A stretch of DNA of 18,746 bases from JBIOHJ01 sp044448905 (lineage in GTDB: Bacteria; Bacteroidota; Bacteroidia; AKYH767-A; OLB10). Where the stretch lies: contig JBIOHJ010000062.1 in assembly GCA_044448905.1 (NCBI GenBank), forward strand, positions 1-18,746, in the 5' to 3' direction. The stretch's first letter is position 1. Each line of letters starts with the position of its first letter. A model generated the notes under the pieces. It saw only the letters and a list, made by a program, of their open reading frames with translations. It ran no database searches and was not told the DNA's origin. Position numbers and translations under genes: made by a program. Below, one piece after another: positions 1-6,863 of the stretch.

Positions 1-135
1 ATCTATTTCCGTTCATAACCTCCCCGCCATTTTACTTTCACCTGGCAGGAAATAGAAAAATAAAAAAAAGTTTTGTTTGTTTAACACTACTCCCGGTTAA
101 AATAATCTTTTAAACAATTTATTTACTTTAGTGGC

Positions 136-696
136 ATGCCATACATCTCATTAGAAGAACATTTACCGGGTGTTACCGGCTTGCTGGAATACAGCAGTGA
201 AACCGGGAGCGTATTACGTGAGCTTACACAGTTATTATTACGTGGCCCATCTACGTTAAACGAAGCCGAAAGAGAGCTGATTGCTACAATTGTTTCGCAC
301 CGTAATAAATGCACATACTGTGTAACTTCTCACACAGCAGCTGCTGATGCTTTTCTAGGCGAGCATGAAACATCAGAAAAAGTGAAACAGGATATTCAAT
401 CGGCACCCGTAAGTGAAAAGATGAAAGCATTGCTTACGATTGCATCGCAGGTGCAGGAAAGCGGGAAAAGTGTAAAGCCGGAAACCATAGAAAAAGCAAA
501 ACAGGAAGGCGCAACCGAGCTTGAAATTCACGATACTGTTTTAATTGCCGCTTTATTCTGTTTGTATAATCGTTATGTGGATGGGCTGGCAACTGTTGCT
601 CCTGTGGATTCGGAATATTACCGTCAAATGGCAGAGCGTTTAAAAAACAGCGGCTACAACCGCCCGCCACAGGGATATGATCATTTAAAAAAATAA
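136..696 (+). CDS. AhpD-like / carboxymuconolactone decarboxylase family protein (peroxidase-related), copy 1
   Basis: A 186-residue all-helical type protein of the AhpD/CMD superfamily. The AhpD active-site signature is visible: C59-x-x-C62-x-x-x-H66, with a Glu (E47 in AERELIA) twelve residues before the first Cys, the spacing of the AhpD proton-relay Glu. Members reduce peroxides through the Cys pair or act on small cyclic lactones; the intact Cys pair favours a thiol-peroxidase-like activity in the cytoplasm. The single CxxC and the length fit the 'uncharacterised peroxidase-related' branch rather than classical AhpD. The ATG follows a TTTAGTGGC stretch without a Shine-Dalgarno. It is the first gene of a three-gene + strand cluster with an MFS transporter and a paralogue (2139-2690); both copies share the C-terminal EIHDTVLIAA and RYVDGL blocks. 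Substrate unknown. Confidence 0.9.
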   Translation: MPYISLEEHLPGVTGLLEYSSETGSVLRELTQLLLRGPSTLNEAERELIATIVSHRNKCTYCVTSHTAAADAFLGEHETSEKVKQDIQSAPVSEKMKALLTIASQVQESGKSVKPETIEKAKQEGATELEIHDTVLIAALFCLYNRYVDGLATVAPVDSEYYRQMAERLKNSGYNRPPQGYDHLKK

Positions 697-741
697 TACT
701 CTCTACATAGTACATTCGGCTCTCTGAAAAATCCTAAGCAC

Positions 742-855
742 TAAATCCGAAATACTAAACAAATTCAAATACCCAAAATACCAAAATTCTAAATCGTTTC
801 GAACATTAAACTATTAGAATTTTGATATTGTTTCGGATTTCGAAATTCGGATTTA
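742..855. repeat. Imperfect inverted repeat in the intergenic gap before the MFS gene
   Basis: The outer arms TAAATCCGAA (742-751) and TTCGGATTTA (846-855) are exact reverse complements. The inner arms AATACCAAAATTCTAA (777-792) and TTAGAATTTTGATATT (814-829) pair in 15 of 16 positions, with a loop of about 21 bases. The sequence between the arms is made of short AAATCC/AAATAC/GAAAT-like words. It would fold into a long hairpin in DNA or RNA and occupies most of the space between copy 1 of the AhpD-like gene and the MFS gene. It resembles the AT-rich intergenic palindromes or MITE-like repeats seen in this phylum, but copy number cannot be judged from one window. Confidence 0.75.
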
Positions 856-883
856 TTTCTAATAGCTGCTGATAAAATAGTTT

Positions 884-2128
884 ATGGAAAATATTCTGGT
901 TGCAGCAAAAGAAAAACAAAACGCAGGGTACCTGTATTTTTTATTTGCAGTTTGTTTTGCAGGAGGAATGTTTGGCGGAATTTCTTCCACGCTCATGTCT
1001 TCTTATTTGCCCGTTGCGGTAAAAGATTTAATAGGGGACACGACACAGGAAAGGACAGAACAGATAAGCGCGGTAATCAATTCGGTATTTTTATTCGGGA
1101 TGATGTTTGGCGGAATACTGCTCGGATTTTTTGGAGACCGTTTCGGAAGAAAAGCCTCTGTTCAGTTATCTGTCATCTTCATCGGGTTATTCACATTACT
1201 CACAGCATTTGTATCTGACTGGCTATTGGTAGTAGTATGCCGTTTCTTTTCGGGATTCGGAACGGGAGGTGTGTTGGTAACAACAACTATTCTCATTGCT
1301 GAAGGATGGACAGAGAAGAACAGGAATGTAGCGCTCGGTATTTTATCCATCTCTTTCCCCGTTGGAATCTTTTCTGCAGGAATTATTACGTACAATATCT
1401 CCGACTGGCGGACCGGATTTTTAATCGGAATTATTCCATTACTTATTGTTGTAATCGCACAATTCACCATCAACGAATCGGAAAAATGGAAACAAAACCG
1501 CAACGCACAAAAGAACAACGTAGAAAAAAGAAATTCAATATTTCATTCGTCAACCGCTTACGATTTGCTGGTGGGTTGTTTAATTTACGGGACCATGCTC
1601 ATCGGGTTGTGGGCAGTGCTTGCATGGCTGCCTACATGGGTGCAATCAATTATTCAGAATTCTGACGGGCAAAAAGAAAGAGGCATCAGCATGATGCTGT
1701 TTGCCTTTGGCGGATTAACAGGAGGATTTATTTCGGGATGGGTAAGCAAATTGCTGGGGATAAAAAAAACAATGTACCTGTGTTTTGCAGCAACGTTTAT
1801 ATTAAGCTTCATTTTATTTAAGTTCAACACAACACTTACCATTTTCAGTTATTTCGAAATGGGATTGATCGCATTGTTCTTTGGAATCAGCCAGGGCGCA
1901 TTAAACTTTTATATTCCAGAATTATTTCCAACGTCTGTCCGTTCATCTGCAACCGGGTTTTGTTTTAACATTGGGAGAACGTTTACTGCATCGGTTGTGT
2001 TTTTTGTAGGATGGCTCGTGCGGGCTTTAGGCGGGTACGGAAATGCGTTATTTATTTTCTCCTTCATATTTTTAATCGGGTTTATAGTAACAATGTTTGC
2101 AAAAGAAAAAGATTTGATACAATCATAA
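884..2128 (+). CDS. MFS transporter (AAHS / sugar-porter-like)
   Basis: A 414-residue polytopic inner-membrane protein with about twelve hydrophobic segments, the normal size for a major facilitator. The signature loop between TM2 and TM3 reads GDRFGRK (about residues 83-90), and the TM4 region has RFFSGFGTGG. A charged central loop (about 195-215, rich in K, N and E) separates the two six-helix halves. These motifs place it near the aromatic-acid:H+ symporter and sugar-porter branches; substrate and direction cannot be read from the sequence. The ATG sits after the inverted repeat at 742-855. The gene ends only ten bases before the second AhpD-like gene, so those two are almost certainly cotranscribed. 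Flanking by two AhpD/CMD-like enzymes suggests that it moves a compound those enzymes act on, which is inference. Confidence 0.9.
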   Translation: MENILVAAKEKQNAGYLYFLFAVCFAGGMFGGISSTLMSSYLPVAVKDLIGDTTQERTEQISAVINSVFLFGMMFGGILLGFFGDRFGRKASVQLSVIFIGLFTLLTAFVSDWLLVVVCRFFSGFGTGGVLVTTTILIAEGWTEKNRNVALGILSISFPVGIFSAGIITYNISDWRTGFLIGIIPLLIVVIAQFTINESEKWKQNRNAQKNNVEKRNSIFHSSTAYDLLVGCLIYGTMLIGLWAVLAWLPTWVQSIIQNSDGQKERGISMMLFAFGGLTGGFISGWVSKLLGIKKTMYLCFAATFILSFILFKFNTTLTIFSYFEMGLIALFFGISQGALNFYIPELFPTSVRSSATGFCFNIGRTFTASVVFFVGWLVRALGGYGNALFIFSFIFLIGFIVTMFAKEKDLIQS

Positions 2129-2138
2129 ATTAAAAATC

Positions 2139-2690
2139 ATGGCCTACATTAACGTTCCTGATGGATTATACGGCATTCGCGGGCTGATGGCTTTTCGTCC
2201 GGAAACCGCGAAATACATTAATGAGCTTGCTGAAATATTATTACGCAGCGATAACAACTCGCTTACACGTGGCGAAAGGGAATTAATCGGGACGTATGTA
2301 TCCTACCTGAACGATTGTTTCTTTTGTCAGAACGCTCACGGTGCTTTAGCGCAGCATTATTTACAGTGCGACATGAAATTTATTGATGACATTAAAGCAC
2401 ACTATGATAAGATGCCGTTAAGCGATAAATTAAAATCTTTATTAAGTATTGCTGAAAGCGTAAACAAAGGCGGAAAATCTGTAACGCCTGAACAGATTGA
2501 AAAAGCAAAAAAATACGGAGCCACTGATAAAGAAATTCACGATACGGTTTTAATTGCCGCTTTTTTCTGTTTATGCAACAGGTATGTTGATGGCTTAGGC
2601 ACAACTGCCAATCCCGACAGGCAGTACTATATCAATCGCGGTAAAATGCGTGCCGAAGAAGGATACATTGGTTTTGATTTGTATAAATAA
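2139..2690 (+). CDS. AhpD-like / carboxymuconolactone decarboxylase family protein, copy 2
   Basis: A 183-residue paralogue of the protein at 136-696. It keeps the same catalytic pattern: GERELIG with E48, then C60-x-x-C63-x-x-x-H67 (CFFCQNAH). It also shares the SDKLKSLL helix, the KSVTPEQIEKAKK-like segment and the C-terminal KEIHDTVLIAA and NRYVDGL blocks. The proteins differ most at the N-terminus and around the CxxC (TY versus FF between the Cys residues; VTS versus QNA after), so they may differ in substrate or form a heteromer. AhpD-family proteins are usually homo-oligomeric, and pairing here is speculation. The start ATG lies ten bases after the MFS stop, preceded by A-rich sequence with no clear Shine-Dalgarno. 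It is the last gene of the cluster. Confidence 0.9.
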   Translation: MAYINVPDGLYGIRGLMAFRPETAKYINELAEILLRSDNNSLTRGERELIGTYVSYLNDCFFCQNAHGALAQHYLQCDMKFIDDIKAHYDKMPLSDKLKSLLSIAESVNKGGKSVTPEQIEKAKKYGATDKEIHDTVLIAAFFCLCNRYVDGLGTTANPDRQYYINRGKMRAEEGYIGFDLYK

Positions 2691-2729
2691 AAATATCGTT
2701 GTGAGTATTTCCCTTCGACATTTAATCAT

Positions 2730-2737
2730 TAGCTTTG
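2730..2737 (+). promoter_or_regulatory. Candidate Bacteroidota -7 element for the DNRLRE/T9SS gene
   Basis: TAGCTTTG matches the TAnnTTTG consensus of the Bacteroidota primary sigma factor. A TTTC at 2708-2711 lies 18 bases upstream as an imperfect -33 element (consensus TTTG). The ATG at 2769 would then have a leader of about 25 bases. Confidence 0.5.
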
Positions 2738-2768
2738 TTCGTCTAAATTAATCCAAACAAAAAATGTC

Positions 2769-4229
2769 ATGAAAAAAATTTACACGTTTCTTGTTTTCGT
2801 TTTGTGTCTTCAATTTTCTTTAAATGCGCAAACCACCGTTCTGTTAACTATGGATTCGAATGGCGAAGATGCATACATTGATAATTACAACACATCAGGA
2901 AATTATCCTGATGAAACCGATTTTTGCTCAGGTGCATGGACAATCAATGGAACGCCCGTGGTGTGGCGCAACTTTATGAATTTTGATCTTACTCAAATTC
3001 CTGCCAATGCAACCATTGTTGACGCGCGGCTTTCATTATATTATGCTCCGATAAATTATTTTGATTCTATTAACGGGCATCAATCCTTAACCAATTCTGA
3101 TCAAAGTGTACTGCAGCGAATTACTTCACCATGGAGTGAGCACTCCATCAATTGGAATAACCAGCCTTCAACAACAACACAAAACGAAGTGACTTTTCCA
3201 CAGAGCCTGAACGGGTTCCAGGATTATACAAACATGGATGTAACAGCGTTGGTCCAGGATATGATTAGCAACAAGCCGGCTGCGTATGGATTTGCATTGC
3301 ATCTTTCTTCAGAAATACAATATGCGCGGCTCATTTTTGCATCGGGAGATTATGCTGATCCGCAAAGGCATCCTGCTTTACAAATCACTTATACTTATCC
3401 GAATCCATGCGTCAATCTTCAGCTGGCTTCACCCGATGAAGATGCCATGATTGATAGCTACGGCCCGAATAATAATTATCCGGGTGAAATTGAATATTGT
3501 GCAGGCTCGTGGACAATAAACGGCACTCCTGTTACCTGGAGGTGCTTATTCAAGTTTGATTTGTCAGCTATTCCTGCAAACTCCTCAATTCAAAGCGCTA
3601 ATCTTTCTTTATACTTTGCACCAAACAATGCTTTTTTAGATCAGCAGAATTCACTGACAAGTTCCAACCAAAGCAAGATTCAAAGAATCACTTCGGCATG
3701 GTCTGAAAGTTCTGTAACATGGAATTCGCAACCTTCAGCAACCACACAAAATGAAGCCATACTTGCGCAAAGTGTAATGGCTACCCAGGATTATACGTAC
3801 ACTGATGTGACGGGAATGGTGCAGGATATGTTTGGGAGCAGTAATTATGGTTTTTTAATTAAGCAGGATGTTGAACTATATTATGGCAGGATGATATTTG
3901 GCTCAGGCGATAATCCAAATCAATACTGGCAACCGCGCCTGGATATTTGTTATATAGCGCCAACAGGAATTACATCTCTTGCAAATTCTCAAAATATTGT
4001 TCAGGTCAGCCCGAATCCTTCCGATGGAATTTTTATAATTAACATGATTGAAAATTCTTTTAACAGAATTTCTGCTTATGATGAAACCGGGAGAATTGTA
4101 CTTGATGAATTTCTTACTACGGGAATGAAATACAAAGCAATTAATCTATCAGGATTTGCTGCGGGTATTTATACGCTTAAGTTAACCGGTGAAAAAGATT
4201 CTTTTATTGAAAAGATAGTGAAAAATTAA
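2769..4229 (+). CDS. Secreted protein with two tandem DNRLRE-type domains and a T9SS sorting domain
   Basis: A 486-residue exported protein. Residues 1-20 form a Sec signal peptide (KK, a hydrophobic core, likely cleavage after LNA). Two homologous blocks of about 180-190 residues follow, roughly 22-214 and 216-398. Each contains a D(A/E)-x-IDxY start, a CxGxWTINGTPV-WR segment, FDL-x-x-IPAN, LSLY-APN/INY, SW/AWSE-S-x-W-NxQPSxTTQNE and an RxIFxSGD end, typical of DNRLRE (disaggregatase-related) beta domains. The last 85 or so residues form a type A T9SS C-terminal domain: VSPNPSDGIF, an ISAYDETGRIV strand, a GIYTLKL strand and the terminal EKIVKN. It should cross the outer membrane through the type IX system and be released or surface-anchored. 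A ligand- or polysaccharide-binding role is plausible; no catalytic motif was recognised. No partner gene is adjacent. Confidence 0.88.
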   Translation: MKKIYTFLVFVLCLQFSLNAQTTVLLTMDSNGEDAYIDNYNTSGNYPDETDFCSGAWTINGTPVVWRNFMNFDLTQIPANATIVDARLSLYYAPINYFDSINGHQSLTNSDQSVLQRITSPWSEHSINWNNQPSTTTQNEVTFPQSLNGFQDYTNMDVTALVQDMISNKPAAYGFALHLSSEIQYARLIFASGDYADPQRHPALQITYTYPNPCVNLQLASPDEDAMIDSYGPNNNYPGEIEYCAGSWTINGTPVTWRCLFKFDLSAIPANSSIQSANLSLYFAPNNAFLDQQNSLTSSNQSKIQRITSAWSESSVTWNSQPSATTQNEAILAQSVMATQDYTYTDVTGMVQDMFGSSNYGFLIKQDVELYYGRMIFGSGDNPNQYWQPRLDICYIAPTGITSLANSQNIVQVSPNPSDGIFIINMIENSFNRISAYDETGRIVLDEFLTTGMKYKAINLSGFAAGIYTLKLTGEKDSFIEKIVKN

Positions 4230-4264
4230 TTCATAAATCCTTTTTATTTCCTTTCGTGGTTTAC

Positions 4265-4292
4265 TTTTTAAGTGGCTTGAAGCCATTAAAAA
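4265..4292. terminator. Hairpin between convergent genes (possible bidirectional terminator, atypical)
   Basis: TTTTTAAgTGGCT, loop TGA, then AGCCATTAAAAA gives a 12-pair stem with one bulged G. It lies between the stop codons of two converging genes (4229 on +, 4313 on -), where a shared terminator is expected. On either strand the T-run is on the 5' side of the stem and the A-run on the 3' side, so the usual 3' U-tract is absent. The terminator call is therefore tentative, although the hairpin itself is clear. Confidence 0.45.
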
Positions 4293-4312
4293 CATATTAA
4301 AAATTTTAGTAT

Positions 4313-4681
4313 TTACTTTTCTACAGGAAGTAGTTTTACGGTAACAAACCAGGCATCTTTATCTTGAAAAATAATTTTATCACGGATAACTTTTACAGGT
4401 ATAAGCTCTCCATTCTTTTTTTTATGCGTCCAGTTACCGTAATATACTCTTAAATTATTCAGCATAATATTCTCCGCGCGAACTTTATCATGGTTTTCTT
4501 TCAAGTGTAAATCCATAACGGTAAGAGAAAGAAATTCGTCAGGTGAATATCCATACATTTCGCAGGCTGCTTTATTTACTTCAATAAATGCAAAGGTTTC
4601 CGCATCGAAAATATAAGCAGGTGAGCTATTCTTATGAAGTAATTTTTTATAATCTTTAGCTTTTACTGGAATATTTTTCAT
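4313..4681 (-). CDS. Stand-alone PAS domain protein
   Basis: A 122-residue protein made almost entirely of one PAS fold. The opening segment SSPAYIFDAETFAFIEVNKA is followed by ACEMYGYSPDEFLSLTVMDLH, a long helix and loop, then a GNWTHKKKNGELIPVKV strand and a final VTVKLLPVEK strand. This is the order of a PAS_9/PAS_4-type sensor. There is no kinase, GGDEF, HTH or other output domain and no transmembrane segment, so it would act as a small cytoplasmic sensor or protein-interaction module, or it may be the detached sensor of a former kinase. The ATG is followed directly by basic residues, and no Shine-Dalgarno is visible. It converges on the T9SS protein gene and is separated from the next upstream gene by about 170 bases, so it is probably monocistronic. 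Ligand unknown. Confidence 0.85.
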   Translation of the reverse strand: MKNIPVKAKDYKKLLHKNSSPAYIFDAETFAFIEVNKAACEMYGYSPDEFLSLTVMDLHLKENHDKVRAENIMLNNLRVYYGNWTHKKKNGELIPVKVIRDKIIFQDKDAWFVTVKLLPVEK

Positions 4682-4854
4682 AAAAATTTGACCGTTTGAA
4701 AAATTTCACTCATTTATTATTCAAATATGTAAAGAGGAAACAAAAAATTTATGCCAAAAGTAAATTCTGACACAAATTTTACAATGCGGGAATGAATTAC
4801 ATCCGGGATAAACTGTGGGTTATTAATAAAGGAAAAACATTTTTACGAAAAAAT

Positions 4855-6618
4855 TTATTGCACCCTCAGCACATCGAATTCCCCTGAAATATTAACATTA
4901 GAAGAAGTGCTTCCATTAATATAGGTACTAAACACTCCATAATAATTTCCTTTCACCCTGCCGCCTTCTAAGTCAACCTGTGTAAGCGTTATAACATGAG
5001 AAGTTGAAAGCATACTATAAGAATTTAATGGATCTGACATTACAATGTGAATAGTCTCTGCTCCGGCAAAAGTACCCGGAACCGTATCGGTTATATATAT
5101 TGAATAGGATGAAATTGTGAATTGAGGAAGTGCAACTCCGGTTATGTAAATTCCGGTTGCAATTGAACCGAGTGAATCAATTATTTGAGCTGACGCAACT
5201 GAAGTATTTATATTGTAAGCTTGATTTGGAACATTACCTCCGGTAACAGTGAAGCTATTGGGAAAGGAGTTTACAGCAGCACACAATAAAATATCTCCAA
5301 CATTAAAATTCGTTTGCGGTAGAACCGGAGAAATATTCTGAGTTGCGTTGTGAGAAGAATTGCTTGCGGTTATAGTTAATGGGGTATTTGGAAGGACAGG
5401 TAAAGCAAAATTTCCATTTTGCGTATATTGAAACATATAGATATTGCCGCCTGAAATTGAAACCATTCCTGGTGTATTTTCGCCTGAACAAGTTTTAATG
5501 GTGCCACTAACACGTGTTGGGCAGGGGATAACCAAATCAGGGACTATAAAAATTTGTCCCGGAGAAAGTACAGGGATTGTTTCAATCTGGCTGTCCTGAG
5601 TAAGCCATCCTGGATTATTAATTGCTAAAACCTGGATCGTAAAAGAATAACCCGATGGAATCCAATTCGTGTATTCTCCATTTTGATTCGTTATTGTATT
5701 CCCATTGCCATCAATAGTAACCACGACATTTGGTACCGGGAAATTTGCACAATCAACCACTTTTCCTTTTACTGTTGATCGGGGTCCCTGGTAATCACAA
5801 TTCCACCAGCTAAAATGGGTAACTGTCCCCACATAATTATTTCCAATTTTAGTTGCAACGCCTTCCTCTTTCCATTGTGAAGTAGCTTCATCAAAATACC
5901 AAAGCGGTATTGCTGTTGGTGCAGAAGATTGCTGAGAAACGGCAATAGACATGGTTAGTGTTGCAGTAGTTCCCGCTGCTAACTGTAATGTTTCACCGCT
6001 GCTTCCTTTTAATTCAACACCGAGCATACCGTAGGTATAAAGAGAAACATCTTCATCATTCAAATCTTTTCCTGCCAGGTCACCACCGGGAATCATAAAG
6101 CCGAAGTTGGCTGCATCAGGCGAAAGATGTTTTACTGTTAAGTTTACTGTTCCGTTATATGTACTTCCGGTTGAAGTAACAAATGAATTAGGCGCAAACA
6201 GAATGGAAGAATTATCAGCAAGCATTACCGTTCCTCCGGCTGTTGCAGATAGTGTATGCGTTTGAGCATTGCTGATTAATACAATCCGCACATAATTAAC
6301 TGTATTTTCCGAAGCAATAAAAGCATGCGAACGGTTAAAATAACCAGTTTTGTTAAATTGAATAATGCAGCGTTCTTTATTCACATACACATCCCTCAAA
6401 ACAAATACACCATACTGGTTGGTTGTAGTTGTTTGAGATTGGGAAGTTACAGTTACTGCGTTTTGCGGAGCATTATTTTCATCCAATACAATTCCTGTTA
6501 TTGTGGCGCGGATGGTTTTGCCGGGAGAACCGGTAAACATATTGTCTTCCTTTGAGCAACTGTTAATTAAAACGAACAAAGAAGAAATAAAGGCGAATAA
6601 AACACGTGATTTTTTCAT
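4855..6618 (-). CDS. Large beta-rich lipoprotein with carboxypeptidase-regulatory-like domains
   Basis: About 587 residues from the ATG at 6618. An upstream in-frame TTG at 6642 is rejected because it falls inside the promoter. The N-terminus MKKSRVLFAF... ends in a lipobox at LINSC, followed by SKED, giving a lipid-modified Cys around residue 21. Next comes a carboxypeptidase-regulatory-like beta sandwich (IRATITGIVLDENNAPQN, then TTTTNQYGVFVLRDV). A GGTVMLADNSSILFAPNSFV block resembling a ZU5-like strand set follows, then an IPLWYFDEATSQWKEEG segment and a second regulatory-like domain beginning STVKGKVVDCANFPVPN. The C-terminal region is beta-rich and unassigned. The order regulatory domain, ZU5-like block, 'WYFD...W-EEG' recalls animal CILP/FAM171-type proteins, from memory only. 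No enzyme motif is visible; a cell-surface scaffold or adhesin-like role is the best guess. It is monocistronic. Confidence 0.82.
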   Translation of the reverse strand: MKKSRVLFAFISSLFVLINSCSKEDNMFTGSPGKTIRATITGIVLDENNAPQNAVTVTSQSQTTTTNQYGVFVLRDVYVNKERCIIQFNKTGYFNRSHAFIASENTVNYVRIVLISNAQTHTLSATAGGTVMLADNSSILFAPNSFVTSTGSTYNGTVNLTVKHLSPDAANFGFMIPGGDLAGKDLNDEDVSLYTYGMLGVELKGSSGETLQLAAGTTATLTMSIAVSQQSSAPTAIPLWYFDEATSQWKEEGVATKIGNNYVGTVTHFSWWNCDYQGPRSTVKGKVVDCANFPVPNVVVTIDGNGNTITNQNGEYTNWIPSGYSFTIQVLAINNPGWLTQDSQIETIPVLSPGQIFIVPDLVIPCPTRVSGTIKTCSGENTPGMVSISGGNIYMFQYTQNGNFALPVLPNTPLTITASNSSHNATQNISPVLPQTNFNVGDILLCAAVNSFPNSFTVTGGNVPNQAYNINTSVASAQIIDSLGSIATGIYITGVALPQFTISSYSIYITDTVPGTFAGAETIHIVMSDPLNSYSMLSTSHVITLTQVDLEGGRVKGNYYGVFSTYINGSTSSNVNISGEFDVLRVQ

Positions 6619-6639
6619 ATTTTTTTTATTTTTAAAAAC

Positions 6640-6669
6640 CAAAGGTATTTGATAAAAAGATCAGTCCAA
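6640..6669 (-). promoter_or_regulatory. Bacteroidota-type promoter for the lipoprotein gene
   Basis: Read on the minus strand: TTG at 6669-6667, a 19-base spacer, then TACCTTTG at 6647-6640, matching the TTG-N19-TAnnTTTG consensus. Transcription would begin about 12-15 bases before the ATG at 6618. This decides the start codon in favour of that ATG over the in-frame TTG at 6642. It is the best promoter match in the window. Confidence 0.72.
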
Positions 6670-6863
6670 TTATTATTTTTTTAAATTCTTACCCCTTCAA
6701 CGTATTTCTTATAAGAATATTATGATTGTTTAAAAAATATTCAAGTAATTAATCGTACTAAAATTAAATATCATGTGATATTATTCTTACGCCTTCTGCA
6801 ACAATATTGCACGAGTCAAAAAATGATTAAGGTTAAACACACATTAAAAAAATATGAGGTATT

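Noticed and set aside
1..135. Promoter for the first AhpD-like gene (TTTG at 76-79, TACTTTAG at 124-131)
   Set aside because: The elements are not at a workable spacing from each other, and the -7 match has a mismatch at a key position.
434..715. Minus-strand open frame opposite the first AhpD-like gene
   Set aside because: It has no family-like motifs and lies over a strongly supported gene; it is an antisense shadow.
2764..2772. Tiny ATG-TCA-TGA frame overlapping the DNRLRE gene start
   Set aside because: A two-codon frame is too likely by chance in an A-rich leader to propose start-stop regulation.
6619..6642. Upstream TTG start for the lipoprotein
   Set aside because: It lies inside the well-matched promoter (-7 at 6640-6647), and the ATG at 6618 directly gives a proper lipoprotein signal peptide.
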